In this document: one piece after another, positions 49,810-59,159 of the stretch
Layout of the letters: each line of letters opens with the position of its first letter
How positions within the stretch are numbered: position 1 is the stretch's first letter
From: Paenibacillus sp. NAIST15-1
Lineage (GTDB): Bacteria; Bacillota; Bacilli; Paenibacillales; Paenibacillaceae
Reading direction: 5' to 3'
DNA: 64,000 bases
NCBI RefSeq assembly: GCF_001894745.1
Contig: NZ_BBYF01000003.1
Span: 186,001 to 250,000 of the forward strand
Translations under genes and position numbers: made by a program
Notes under the pieces: generated by a model
Database searches by the model: none
What the model was told of the DNA's origin: nothing
What the model saw: only the letters and a program-made list of their open reading frames with translations

Positions 49810-52395
49810 TCAAATCCGGTCATCTAGATGACGGTACTGCAACCGATGCGTCCCTGAACCGAGCGTCGTTTCATATTCTTCAACAGGCTCCCAGATCTGG
49901 TTGTCGATTCGCAGTGTCGCAGTCGTATTGGCTGGAATGCTCACTGTCAGTTCGACCATACCATCCTCCAGCTTCCACTCGATTGCAATCTCACCGTAGG
50001 CTGTCTCCCGCTTCACTCGCAGCCAATCTAGCCCATAACCGAAGTGCGGTTGCAAATAGAAATGCTTATACGCAGGCTGCGCCTCATCGATTTCCAGGCC
50101 TACTACATAGCGGTACACCCACTCGATAATGGAACCGTAGGCGTAATGGTTGTAGGAATTCATACTGTCATTCCATAACGAGCCATCCTCCTTAATGCCG
50201 TCCCAATGCTCCCATATGGTGGTTGCGCCTTTCTTGATCGGATAGAACCATGACGGATAATCCTCTTGGAATAAGAGCTTGTACGCAAGCTCGTGATGTC
50301 CCCATTGACTCAAGACGAGGTTCAAGTACGGTGTCCCTAGAAATCCGGTCGTCAAATGATCCTTCTCATGCTTCAACAATTCTACCAAGCGTTTCACAGC
50401 GCGTTCCTTCACGCGCTCACCAGCTAGATTGAACATCAATACCAGTACATGTGCGGTCTGCGTATCAGACGCCAGTCTGCCATTCGGCGTAATGAACTCA
50501 TCCTGAAGCGCTTGAAGAATATGCCCGTGCAAGCTGCTATAGTATTGAGCATCCTCCACCTCGCCCAGAATAACCGCAATCCGCTGCACCAAGGAGGTCG
50601 AATATGCATAGTAAGCAGTCGCGATAAAACTCTTATCCGTGGCGCCATCATAAGTATCGGGCTTCGCATCCAGTGCAAGCCAATCTCCCAAATGATAGCC
50701 GGTATCCCATATATACTCGTTGTCTCCTTGCTCGCGTATGTAGTCGATATACCTTTTCATACTATGATAGTTCTGCTTCAGTACGGACTTGTCCCCATAG
50801 TGCAAATAGTGCACCCATGGAATAATTACTACGGCATCCCCCCAGCCAGCCGAGGTATCCCAATCGAAATCCTCCCACTTGCTGAAAATATCCGGTATCG
50901 TAACCGGAACGGCGCCATTCTCATGCTGCTCCAGACGAACATCCTTAAACCACTTAGCGAAGAACAAATTGACATCCATTAGATGTGCGCCTGTACCGAT
51001 GAAGACTTGAGCATCCCCCGTCCAACCAAGCCGATCATCCCGCTGCGGGCAGTCTGTTGGCACATCGAAGAAGTTTCCCCGCTGCGACCATTCCACATTA
51101 TGATGGAGCTGATTCAGCAGCGGATTCGATGTCTCGAAAGCAGTGGCCACAGGCATATCCGAATGCAGCACCACCCCTTCGAAATCCTCAAGCTTCGGAG
51201 GCTGGAACATGCCGCTGACCTTCACATAACGAAAGCCTTGATACGTAAAATGCGGCTCAAAGGTTTCCTCCTCTACCCCCTTGGCGATATAGACGATCTG
51301 CTGTCTCGCCTTCCGAAGATTGCCTGTATAGAATACTCCGTTGTTGTCCAATATCTCAGCATGCTGTAGTACAATGCGAGCGCCAGCATAAACATGGGAA
51401 ACTGTGAAACGAACCCAACCCACCATATTCTGACCCATATCAATTAACCATTCATGGTTCGGCAGCTTCGTGATTGTAACAGGCTTCAGCCGTTTCGTGA
51501 CGCGAATCGGCTCATTCACTTGGGGCGTTAATATGTGTTTGGCATGGTCAATTACTTCTACACACGCAGAGGATCGATGAACCTGCTGTTCTAGTCGCGC
51601 ATCATATACTTCCCCATCATAGATTTCCGACATCAATATCGGTGATTCCGCAACTGTCCAGCTCTCATCCGTAACAATGATTTCTTCAGTTCCATCCTCG
51701 TACCAAATATGAAGCTGTGCGATCAATGCCCGCCGTTCCCCATAATTGTTGCGGCCGCTGCGCACCGTGAGTCGCCCTTTGTACCAACCATTGCCGATCA
51801 GTACGTGCAATCTATTATTTTGCCCCAACTGCTGCGTCACTTCATAGGTCTGATATTGCAAATGACGATCGTAGCTTGTCCAGCCTGGCGTGAAGTAGCT
51901 GTCTCCGATACGCTCCCCATTTAATGAAGCTTCATATACTCCTAGACTACTTATATAGAGACGTGCCTGCCGTATCGGCTTATGAACAGCAATATCTTTC
52001 TCAAATGACATTACCTGCGTCTGTTCCTGTGGAGACGCAATCCAGTCGGCAACCCAGCCTTCTTCAGCTTCCAATCCTGTCTCCCAATAAGCCAAATCAG
52101 ACCAAGCTGATGATTCACCATATTGATCCCACACGCTTACCCGGTAATAGTAACGTGTCACTGGCTCTAGCTGCAGTTCTTCTAATGGAATACACAGACA
52201 CTGTTCAGACTCTACCTTCCCTGTATCCAGCAAAATAACTGCAAAACTATCATCCAACGCGACCTGAATATGATAAGCAGCCTGCAGCACCTTTCTACGA
52301 TCTGAATCTAACTGCCAGCTTATCGACACCAATCCTAGTCCAATCCCAATGGGATTCTCTTTGTTCTCACATCGTACCTTCTTCACTGCAATCAT
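49810..52395 (-). CDS. Alpha-L-rhamnosidase (GH78)
   Basis: An 861-residue glycoside hydrolase without signal peptide, expected to release terminal L-rhamnose from plant glycosides or polysaccharides taken up by the cell. N-terminal beta domains (ISWQLDSDRRKVLQAAYHIQ, RQARLYISSLGVYEASLNGE with GWTSYDRHLQYQTY) precede the (alpha/alpha)6 barrel, whose signature is TDCPQRDDRLGWTGDAQVF at about residue 460. Many relatives have Glu where this one has the second Asp of QRDDR. A C-terminal beta domain (EIAIEWKLEDGMVELTVSIP) follows. The start is the ATG at 52395 after AGGTGA. No transporter or regulator is adjacent. Confidence 0.9.
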   Translation of the reverse strand: MIAVKKVRCENKENPIGIGLGLVSISWQLDSDRRKVLQAAYHIQVALDDSFAVILLDTGKVESEQCLCIPLEELQLEPVTRYYYRVSVWDQYGESSAWSDLAYWETGLEAEEGWVADWIASPQEQTQVMSFEKDIAVHKPIRQARLYISSLGVYEASLNGERIGDSYFTPGWTSYDRHLQYQTYEVTQQLGQNNRLHVLIGNGWYKGRLTVRSGRNNYGERRALIAQLHIWYEDGTEEIIVTDESWTVAESPILMSEIYDGEVYDARLEQQVHRSSACVEVIDHAKHILTPQVNEPIRVTKRLKPVTITKLPNHEWLIDMGQNMVGWVRFTVSHVYAGARIVLQHAEILDNNGVFYTGNLRKARQQIVYIAKGVEEETFEPHFTYQGFRYVKVSGMFQPPKLEDFEGVVLHSDMPVATAFETSNPLLNQLHHNVEWSQRGNFFDVPTDCPQRDDRLGWTGDAQVFIGTGAHLMDVNLFFAKWFKDVRLEQHENGAVPVTIPDIFSKWEDFDWDTSAGWGDAVVIIPWVHYLHYGDKSVLKQNYHSMKRYIDYIREQGDNEYIWDTGYHLGDWLALDAKPDTYDGATDKSFIATAYYAYSTSLVQRIAVILGEVEDAQYYSSLHGHILQALQDEFITPNGRLASDTQTAHVLVLMFNLAGERVKERAVKRLVELLKHEKDHLTTGFLGTPYLNLVLSQWGHHELAYKLLFQEDYPSWFYPIKKGATTIWEHWDGIKEDGSLWNDSMNSYNHYAYGSIIEWVYRYVVGLEIDEAQPAYKHFYLQPHFGYGLDWLRVKRETAYGEIAIEWKLEDGMVELTVSIPANTTATLRIDNQIWEPVEEYETTLGSGTHRLQYRHLDDRI

Positions 52396-52568
52396 AGTCG
52401 TCACCTGATTTCATGGAGTAATAGAAACATAGTACTGCTGCATATTTCCATAAATTATACCTTCAACTCACTATATTTGGAATAACTATTAAAAGAAATC
52501 TATTATTATTGAAGGAATGTGCTAGCTGCCATTCATCCTTTTCTCGTGCTCTGACCTTCCATATGCAG

Positions 52569-52610
52569 CAAAAAAGACGCGCCAATGCCCCAAGCACAGC
52601 TGCGCGTCTT
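52569..52610 (-). terminator. Terminator of the alpha/beta hydrolase gene
   Basis: On the minus strand AAGACGCGC pairs with GCGCGTCTT around a 19-base loop and is followed by TTTTT, about 95 bp beyond the hydrolase stop codon. Confidence 0.8.
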
Positions 52611-52702
52611 CTCCAACATTTATTTGTATAAGCCATGATCCAGTCGCAGTCCATATCTCACTTCTATTTCCCATTGCTCGATCTCCAACTTATGCTTGCC
52701 AA

Positions 52703-53713
52703 TCAATGCAGTTCATCCGCATGATGATCATCTACTTCTCCTGCTTCCGCTGCAGTTAGAACATGCAGTGCATCAGCTGTACGCAAGTCTTCTTCCTCCA
52801 TGTACCAGGGTGGTTCCACCGCATTTGCAGAGTTCACCTCGCTTGCGGCTCCATCCCATTCAGACTGAGTATTCGCATCCTCCTGCTTCGGCATTGATTT
52901 CACAGTCCGCTTCGCAAGAAGCTCCTCCTTCACTTCCGATGCCAGCTCTTGATTCCGCACCCACCGTGCAATAATCCCGTTCATCTCACGCGCTTGCTTC
53001 GTCGGAATTTGGTGCTTGGCCCCCTTCAGCCAATACAAATGATAATGCGGCAAATATCGCTGGAGCTTGACCGCATAACGATGGAAACCTTTGTCCTTCT
53101 CGCCATAAATCAGCAGCATAGGCGCCTGAATGCTCTTCAACTGCTCTGTGCAGCGATGCTTCAATGACGCTTGATAATACTGCTTCCAATTCGATACATC
53201 CCCACGCATCGCCGTACGTTTCAAGTTCCGGTATGTCGTCCGGCTGTCCGCATTTCCGAACGAAATAGCCCACGCAAGCAATGACTTGGCCCTCATCGCC
53301 GTCAGTGCGATCGCAAGCGCAATTCTTCCTCTTAGCCAGTAATCGCTTGCTTCCGCCATCGTACTCACAAGAATGCCGCCCTTGAATCGATGCGGATGTG
53401 ATTGTAGCGCCTGAAGCGCTACGGCTCCGCCAGTCGAGTATCCACAAATATAGGCCTGCTTAATGCCAAGCTCGTCAAGCAGCTTCACCATATCTTGGAC
53501 AATGAGCGGATACGTAATGGGTTCCTTGGAAGCATCACTCTCCCCATGGCCGCGAATATCGAAGGTGATGACTTGATGAGTAGACGATAATTGCGCCGCT
53601 TGATATCGAAAGTTGGCCGAGGTCAACAGTGGCGGATGAATAAACAATATGGGTGTACCTGTGCCATACGTATGGTAGTGCAGATGAATTCCATTAATAA
53701 GCCTCTTGGGCAT
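52703..53713 (-). CDS. Alpha/beta hydrolase with C-terminal extension
   Basis: A 336-residue protein. The hydrolase core covers residues ~1-260: GTPILFIHPPLLTSANF, FDIRGHGESD, nucleophile elbow ICGYSTGGAVALQAL, acid LLIYGEKDKGFH and catalytic His KGAKHQIPTKQ. The last ~75 residues are low-complexity and acidic (WDGAASEVNSANAVEPPWYM, EAGEVDDHHADELH), unusual for the family. ATG at 53713 has GAGGTGAG upstream; the longer frame to 53854 adds unlikely sequence. Substrate unknown. Confidence 0.85.
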   Translation of the reverse strand: MPKRLINGIHLHYHTYGTGTPILFIHPPLLTSANFRYQAAQLSSTHQVITFDIRGHGESDASKEPITYPLIVQDMVKLLDELGIKQAYICGYSTGGAVALQALQSHPHRFKGGILVSTMAEASDYWLRGRIALAIALTAMRAKSLLAWAISFGNADSRTTYRNLKRTAMRGDVSNWKQYYQASLKHRCTEQLKSIQAPMLLIYGEKDKGFHRYAVKLQRYLPHYHLYWLKGAKHQIPTKQAREMNGIIARWVRNQELASEVKEELLAKRTVKSMPKQEDANTQSEWDGAASEVNSANAVEPPWYMEEEDLRTADALHVLTAAEAGEVDDHHADELH

Positions 53714-53950
53714 CAGTCTCACCTCGTAACGAATATAGAGGTAAAGATACCCTTTCTCCGCTCGATCTATGCACATTTGCACGTTTACCCGCTGTTCAAT
53801 AACACGCTCAAAGCGAGCCGACATACACAAATGCACTGCTGGTCTCCCACCCATATTTGTGCATTTTTCTCACGAGACAGTACAGGTGTACAGACTCAAT
53901 TCCAAGTTCCCCAATATAATGTACCATCTTAACAGAAGGAGTTGTTATTC

Positions 53951-54220
53951 ATGACATGTCCTCGTCCGTTCTGCCCGCCAGCAGAACCAATCGTATGTCC
54001 GCCAAGACCAGTAATTCGTGATTTCTTCCATCCTCAAATACTGCCTATCATTCATCCGATCGAAGTGATCAACCGTCATCATTGCTGCCCGATTCCTAAG
54101 CATGTATTCACGGTTGTCGAAAGAGAGGAAGTTGTAGGCCCTGTAGAAATCAGAAGCGTGAAAAATGGCAAGCGTACTGTTGGCACTCGCGGCGTTCGTC
54201 CAAAAACAAAGCGCAAATAA
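53951..54220 (+). CDS. cotD: CotD-type spore coat protein
   Basis: An 89-residue Pro/Cys/His-rich protein: MTCPRPFCPPAEPIVCPPRP, then PQILPIIHPIEVINRHHCC and PIPKHVFTVVEREEVVG. The HP..V..N.HH.C.P pattern recalls CotD of B. subtilis, an inner spore coat protein made late in sporulation and cross-linked through Cys/His-rich parts. The C-terminal half, with a basic end (RGVRPKTKRK), is specific to this group. The ATG at 53951 follows AAGGAG; a TTG at 53942 is unlikely. It is divergent from the hydrolase gene and has its own terminator. Confidence 0.8.
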   Translation: MTCPRPFCPPAEPIVCPPRPVIRDFFHPQILPIIHPIEVINRHHCCPIPKHVFTVVEREEVVGPVEIRSVKNGKRTVGTRGVRPKTKRK

Positions 54221-54287
54221 CATTACAATCGGAATCACCTAACTACCTAACTACGCATCTTCCTATTTGACAGGTTTATTGTCAAAA

Positions 54288-54310
54288 GAGCCGATACACG
54301 GCTCTTTTTT
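54288..54310. terminator. Bidirectional terminator after the cotD-like gene
   Basis: GAGCCG / CGGCTC with a 5-base loop, followed by TTTTTT on the plus strand and TTTTG on the minus strand, so it can also end the convergent DinB transcript. Confidence 0.85.
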
Positions 54311-54376
54311 CTTTGATCCCTTTCTGACATGCATAATGACATTGCCCATCGGTATATGCTTTTATCGACGAAGTAC

Positions 54377-54865
54377 TTAGATTGGATTCGGCTGGGATGC
54401 TTCAAGCGTCTTGATAAATGTCCTGATCTGGCCGAAATGCATGGCTTCATGACTTAACAAGAAGAAGAACATTTGGCTAGCCTTCGTAAATTGAAGAAAA
54501 GGATTGACCAAGTCGAGATCCCAGTTTCCCACAATTCGCTCACCGATCATATGACGCTGTGCCTCAAAATGGGTGATGATCTCCGCCAGTGCAGGAGCAT
54601 CCCCATTCCATTGCGAAGGACTTGTTCCATTGGCGAAATAGCCCACATAATGTTCAGGCAAGTGCTTTTCCTTAAAGACATTCTGGAAAATTCCTTGATC
54701 CCATGCCACAGCAAGGTGACCCGCATGCCAACGGATAGAGTTATTGCACCCTGCTGGGATCGTATCGACAATTTCCACGTCTACCTTATTCAAAACTTCG
54801 ATTACCCATCCTCTCCAAGTTTGGAAACTATTTAGCACCTCATGCTCCAAATGAACCGATTCCAC
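54377..54865 (-). CDS. DinB family protein
   Basis: A 162-residue DinB-type protein. His ligands appear in RWHAGHLAVAWDQGI and in FFFLLSHEAMHFGQIRTFIK, the classic helix-4 HxxxHxGQ motif. Members are metal-binding helical bundles, several acting as thiol transferases. It is convergent with the cotD-like gene. Nothing in context gives a substrate. Confidence 0.86.
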   Translation of the reverse strand: MESVHLEHEVLNSFQTWRGWVIEVLNKVDVEIVDTIPAGCNNSIRWHAGHLAVAWDQGIFQNVFKEKHLPEHYVGYFANGTSPSQWNGDAPALAEIITHFEAQRHMIGERIVGNWDLDLVNPFLQFTKASQMFFFLLSHEAMHFGQIRTFIKTLEASQPNPI

Positions 54866-55279
54866 TACACTTCACTCCAATCTGAATAAAAGAGTCAACC
54901 TTTCTCCTTACATATATCGCTCTTGCCATCAGTTCAATGCCTAAAATTATGAATTTACAATGAAATCCTTCCTAAGCTTTCCTAAAATTGATTGCATGTT
55001 CCGTCCTTGTGTCTCACATCAATATATCCAAGCTGTCCTGTGTGAAATTCATTCGCGCGGCACAAAAGCATGGGAGTACAGCGTTATTGAATCCTGCTGA
55101 TGAAAAAAGAAAGAAGACAGCTGTCATCAGCCGTCTTCCCCCTTGGTACGATCATCGGTTATTTATTCTGCTATTCATGTGAACCTTGTGGTCGACTGAC
55201 CGCCGTCATGCAGCGGAATACCGCGCACTGGGAGCTCGCACGGTGCGAAAAGATTCAATATGCTGCACACCATCTGCCG
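54866..55279. other. Intergenic region with a hairpin
   Basis: 414 bp between the DinB gene and the exporter-like gene. A hairpin GAAGACAGCTG / CAGCCGTCTTC lies at 55113-55138, followed on the minus strand by TTTCTTTTTT, so it probably ends the exporter-like gene's transcript. Small frames here lack ribosome-binding sites and look spurious. Confidence 0.5.
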
Positions 55280-56302
55280 CTACGCATCTGAATCTTTCTC
55301 GACGTGGCCGACAAGGCGATCCAATCTTGCAATTTGGAAGCCGTATTCATACATGGCCGCGGCAACAATGGACAACCTTAGCATCTCACTGCCATCTTGG
55401 GAACATAGCTTCATCGTGATCTGCATGAACTGCTCATTATCTTCCTCCATCTTATCCAGTTCCAAGCTGTTCGGCTTTACCTTGTCTTCGAACTTCAACA
55501 GTACATGCTCATGACATTTAATCAACATTTCCAAGTGTTGATCGAACATTTGATTCGTTTCCGGCTCACGGGCTGCTTGGAAGTAATGTTCATCGATAGC
55601 TTCCAGCACCTCAATTCCGCTGCGGAGCGTATGCAGCAGCTGCTTATATACAACCAACTCGCGTGAGCGGCTATACTTCGCTCGCTTCAGCTTCTTCGTC
55701 TCTTCTTCGAACAGCTTATACTTATCGGCGAGTACCTTCAATGAATCCACCAGACTTTGCTTCTCTTCCTGGAACACGGATTCCTTCATTTCATCTGAGA
55801 TGACGGTTCTCAGCAGCAGCGACATTCGACTGAAGCATGATTCAATCAACGTAATGAACTGTGCCTTCGGATTCGGCGGGAAGAACAAAATATTAATAAG
55901 ACAAGCAGAACCAATCCCGATCAATATCTGCGCGAAGCGAAGCAGGGCGAAATCCCATTGACCTGATGCTTCCATAACGGCAATGACGGTCACGAGCGTC
56001 AACCCTACTGTCTCTTCCATTTTCATTTTCAGACAAATCATAATGACCAGTACGCATACAATACCGACGGCTATCGGCTCATGCGAGAAATACATCCCTG
56101 CCAATAAGGCGATTGCAGCGCCCAATGTATTCGTCTGGAGCTGTTCAAGAAAATACCTCCATGAACGATAAATCGAAGGCTGCATCGCAAATATCGCGGC
56201 AACGGCGGCGATGACCGGGGTTTTGAACTGGAATATTTGACTAATGAACAACGCTAGCGTAACCGCAATCCCTGTCTTCAGCACTCTGGCTCCGAATGCC
56301 AT
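55280..56302 (-). CDS. Aromatic acid exporter / FUSC-like membrane protein
   Basis: A 340-residue protein with about six hydrophobic segments in residues 1-150 (LKTGIAVTLALFISQIF, TPVIAAVAAIFAMQPS, ALLAGMYFSHEPIAVGIV) and a long alpha-helical cytosolic part. IYRSWRYFLEQLQTNTLGAA matches the ArAE/FUSC-type membrane module seen in bacillus YqjA-like proteins. The helical part (EEETKKLKRAKYSRSRELVV) is coiled-coil-like. I start it at the ATG at 56302, with GGAGGG upstream. The physiological substrate is unknown. Confidence 0.82.
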   Translation of the reverse strand: MAFGARVLKTGIAVTLALFISQIFQFKTPVIAAVAAIFAMQPSIYRSWRYFLEQLQTNTLGAAIALLAGMYFSHEPIAVGIVCVLVIMICLKMKMEETVGLTLVTVIAVMEASGQWDFALLRFAQILIGIGSACLINILFFPPNPKAQFITLIESCFSRMSLLLRTVISDEMKESVFQEEKQSLVDSLKVLADKYKLFEEETKKLKRAKYSRSRELVVYKQLLHTLRSGIEVLEAIDEHYFQAAREPETNQMFDQHLEMLIKCHEHVLLKFEDKVKPNSLELDKMEEDNEQFMQITMKLCSQDGSEMLRLSIVAAAMYEYGFQIARLDRLVGHVEKDSDA

Positions 56303-56406
56303 CCTCAATCCCTCCATTCTGCTAGACGGCACTCACACTCCCTTATTGTATACACGAATCCATCCTGCTTCAAGACAAGGTAAGCGGCTAATAAAATGGA
56401 TCACGC

Positions 56407-58353
56407 CTAAATATTCTGCTCTGTTGTTGTTTCTTCGCCCAGCACCGCAGCGATAGTCGACGCAGCTGCTTCTGAATGCGATAAGGGAAAATGATGCCCG
56501 TACGGCAAGCGAACTAGACGCTCATCTCCCTCGAGTAAGGCAGGCAGCTGATGCAGCCTCTCCTTCTCCCCCCATACGATTCCTACGAGCGAACTAGCCA
56601 GCTTTACTTCTTTGGGCGAAGTCATCGTTTTCGGCAATTGATGATAGATGGCTTGCATGATAGAAGCATTCGCATTAGCAATCCGAGGAGAACGAAAACT
56701 AGCCTTCATTCTTGACACATACCCGTGTGGAATTGACGATGCATGTTCGAACACTCCCTCGCGTAGCATTGCCTTATTCATTAACGAAGCAGGCATGTGC
56801 TTCAGCATAAAAGCTGCAAGTGTGCGTCCGCGGCTGATAAACGCCCTTACAGCACCACGCGGCCGCTGCAGCACAGGCTGCAGCATAATCAGCTCCTCCA
56901 CACTGCCATGTAACCGAATGGCACATTCATTCGCTACCCACGCACCATAAGAATGACCTATCAGGGTTACGGGCTCTTGAAGCTGAATGGCCGCCGCAAC
57001 GCTGTCCACAATGCCCGCAGCCAGATTTCGGTCAGCCCCATCAATTGAAGGTGAGCGACCGAACCCCGGCAAGTCAGGAACAATTAGTGGACGGCCCGTT
57101 CGCTGATACAGTTCAGCTGCCAACGGAAGCAGATCGTCTGCTTGACTAAGCCAGCCATGCAGCAGTACAATCGGCACTCCGCATCCTTCCCTTATCCACG
57201 CAGCCATCGAACCGAAGCGACCTCTGGCGAAGCTTCTCTCCCCTTTGTCTTCCGGAAATGTGAGACGGTAATCCATATCTGCAATAGCAAACGGTAATAT
57301 GTCTCTGCAATCCAGCGGTGTACGATTCGAACCCTGACGTATCGAGCTCTGACGCAGCAGTTGCTTCGCCGAATCATTATTGAAGCTGCGATCTGTTACG
57401 AACGCCAATGATTGCGTCGGAATGCCCGTCAGTTTTTCCCCACCATATCTCATAATGGCCGATAGCAACCGGATTGGCATAGACATCACTGGCGCTCCTA
57501 CGTGGAGCTGCCGAGCAATTTCGCGTAATAGCTCCTTCATATTTGGTTGTTCGGCCTTATCACCAACAAGATTGTATGTTGCTGATTGACGAGTTGAATT
57601 CGCCTGATCCCTAGCCAGCAACACAATAGTTTCTGCGACCTCGTCATTCGTTACAAGAGGCAGCCAATAATGCTTCCCTCCTGGAACGACCGGCATCAAT
57701 CTGCTGCGAACCGCCTTCACTAAGATCCCAAGGCCATCCAGCTGCGGCGTACTTCCAGTTGGCCTAGCACCAATAACGGTGCTAGGATTGACAACAGATA
57801 GCGAATAGCCAACGCGAGAAGCCTCTTGACGAATCCACAGATCCGCCATGAACTTCATACGTTCGTAAGGGGCAGCATCGGGCGGCACGAACCGACTCAC
57901 ATCATCAATGGAAAGCCCGCTAACATTCGTGTCTTGTTGAAAGGGGCTCATATAGCCAACTACATGAATGAAGCGTCGAAGTCCCTTGCTACCATGAATC
58001 TCTTCCGCTAACCGACTTATTGCCTGAGCACCGTGAAGGAAGGTTCGCTCTGCTGTTGAACTTGATTGAGTAATCTGCATCGCTCCACCGGCATGGATTA
58101 ATACATCTGATTGCCTCGCTAATTGCCAATCCTCCTTCTTCAATCCCAGACATTCCTGCTCCAAATCCCCCTCGATGAATACAATACGGCTTCTTACCGA
58201 TTCTGAGTACTGCTGGAACAGCTTTTCTGCTCGTGTCGCGGAACGTACGAGAAGAAGCAGCCTTTCATCACCATCCTTCAACTGCCGGATTACCTCTCTC
58301 CCAATAAACCCCGTTGCCCCCGTAATCAAGATCGTTTCCTTGTTGTACATCAT
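56407..58353 (-). CDS. Fusion of SDR/thioester-reductase-type oxidoreductase and alpha/beta hydrolase
   Basis: A 648-residue two-domain protein. Residues ~5-330 form an extended SDR: ILITGATGFIGREVIRQL (NAD(P)-binding), a YERMK catalytic pair and VNPSTVIGARPTG, similar to reductase domains acting on thioesters or male-sterility-type reductases. Residues ~400-640 form an alpha/beta hydrolase: GVPIVLLHGWLSQADDLL, LIGHSYGAWVANEC (nucleophile elbow) and GHHFPLSH (His). The combination in one chain is unusual and suggests reduction plus hydrolysis of the same acyl substrate. Start at 58353 has GAGGGGG; a TetR operator lies 20 bp further up. Confidence 0.83.
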   Translation of the reverse strand: MMYNKETILITGATGFIGREVIRQLKDGDERLLLLVRSATRAEKLFQQYSESVRSRIVFIEGDLEQECLGLKKEDWQLARQSDVLIHAGGAMQITQSSSTAERTFLHGAQAISRLAEEIHGSKGLRRFIHVVGYMSPFQQDTNVSGLSIDDVSRFVPPDAAPYERMKFMADLWIRQEASRVGYSLSVVNPSTVIGARPTGSTPQLDGLGILVKAVRSRLMPVVPGGKHYWLPLVTNDEVAETIVLLARDQANSTRQSATYNLVGDKAEQPNMKELLREIARQLHVGAPVMSMPIRLLSAIMRYGGEKLTGIPTQSLAFVTDRSFNNDSAKQLLRQSSIRQGSNRTPLDCRDILPFAIADMDYRLTFPEDKGERSFARGRFGSMAAWIREGCGVPIVLLHGWLSQADDLLPLAAELYQRTGRPLIVPDLPGFGRSPSIDGADRNLAAGIVDSVAAAIQLQEPVTLIGHSYGAWVANECAIRLHGSVEELIMLQPVLQRPRGAVRAFISRGRTLAAFMLKHMPASLMNKAMLREGVFEHASSIPHGYVSRMKASFRSPRIANANASIMQAIYHQLPKTMTSPKEVKLASSLVGIVWGEKERLHQLPALLEGDERLVRLPYGHHFPLSHSEAAASTIAAVLGEETTTEQNI

Positions 58354-58373
58354 GTTATTGCCCCCTCTGATAA

Positions 58374-58393
58374 TTAGTACTACTCAGTTCTAA
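58374..58393. promoter_or_regulatory. TetR operator before the fusion gene
   Basis: TTAGTACT, 4 bp, AGTTCTAA: one mismatch from the perfect palindrome at 59017-59036. It lies 21 bp upstream of the fusion-gene start, so the adjacent TetR probably represses this gene. Confidence 0.8.
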
Positions 58394-58417
58394 TTCACGT
58401 CAAAAAAAAGCCTCGCC

Positions 58418-59014
58418 TCAGCGAAGCAGTTGAAAAAAATGTGCAACCGTATGCCGGACACGCGGCAGGCTTGGTTCTGTATCACCTAGCAGCAGTGCCC
58501 CTTCTATCGCGGATAGCAGTACAACTGCCAATCCATACGGATGATGATGGCTTGCAATCTCTCCGCTTGCTCTTGCCTGCTCGAACATCCGCTCGAACAA
58601 AGGCAGCTGCTGAGCGAAGAATTGTCCGATCTGCTGACGAACCTGAACCGCATCAAGCGGGCTCTGCATGAATAACGACATGAAGGGGCATCCCACTTGA
58701 ACATCACACTGCTCATGCTGCTGCGAAACAGCATCCACGAATGCCACCACTCGCTCCTCTACGGTTAGATCGGTTCGTTCAAGCAGGCTTCCTAACAGCT
58801 GTTCATATTGTCCCATCCAATAGACGAGCACTGAACCAAGTAGTTCCTCCTTGCTTTTGAAATGGTAATAGATGTTCGACTTAGACACATTGCTCGCATG
58901 CATAATCTCATCCATGCTCGTATAGGCATACCCTTGGCGCAAAAATAGCGCTGCAGCCGTGCCAATGACTCGATCTCGATTCGATAATGGTGGTATTCGT
59001 TTTCTCTCATTCAT
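58418..59014 (-). CDS. TetR/AcrR family transcriptional regulator
   Basis: A 198-residue regulator. The helix-turn-helix is AAALFLRQGYAYTSMDEIMH, then ASNVSKSNIYYHFKSKEELL, and the C-terminal domain has ARASGEIASHHHPYG, as in YcdC/RutR-type regulators. It is divergent in role but parallel in direction with the fusion gene, which lies 65 bp downstream. A perfect TTAGTACT palindrome ends two bases before the ATG, and no Shine-Dalgarno site exists there, so the mRNA may be leaderless. Autoregulation is very likely. Confidence 0.88.
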   Translation of the reverse strand: MNERKRIPPLSNRDRVIGTAAALFLRQGYAYTSMDEIMHASNVSKSNIYYHFKSKEELLGSVLVYWMGQYEQLLGSLLERTDLTVEERVVAFVDAVSQQHEQCDVQVGCPFMSLFMQSPLDAVQVRQQIGQFFAQQLPLFERMFEQARASGEIASHHHPYGLAVVLLSAIEGALLLGDTEPSLPRVRHTVAHFFQLLR

Positions 59015-59016
59015 AA

Positions 59017-59036
59017 TTAGTACTATACAGTACTAA
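59017..59036. promoter_or_regulatory. TetR operator before its own gene
   Basis: TTAGTACT-ATAC-AGTACTAA, a perfect 8+4+8 palindrome that ends two bases upstream of the TetR start codon. Its centre TATAGT on the minus strand could also be part of the -10 region. Confidence 0.85.
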
Positions 59037-59086
59037 ACCAATATTTACAACCTCTATTCACGGTTTTTATCTTTCCATACACGAAC

Positions 59087-59111
59087 AGCCCTTGCTTCGA
59101 CAGCAAGGGCT
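59087..59111 (-). terminator. Terminator downstream of the proS-linked gene
   Basis: A perfect hairpin with 10-bp arms (AGCCCTTGCT / AGCAAGGGCT) and a 5-base loop, 48 bp beyond the stop of the hypothetical gene. The following T-tract is weak. Confidence 0.65.
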
Positions 59112-59159
59112 AATTGTAATTGTTCACGGATGCAGACAGCCTGTTAAGCGCAAGTGGAC

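Noticed and set aside
52463-52654. Minus-strand frame of 63 codons near the hydrolase terminator
   Set aside because: It contains the terminator hairpin and has no convincing start.
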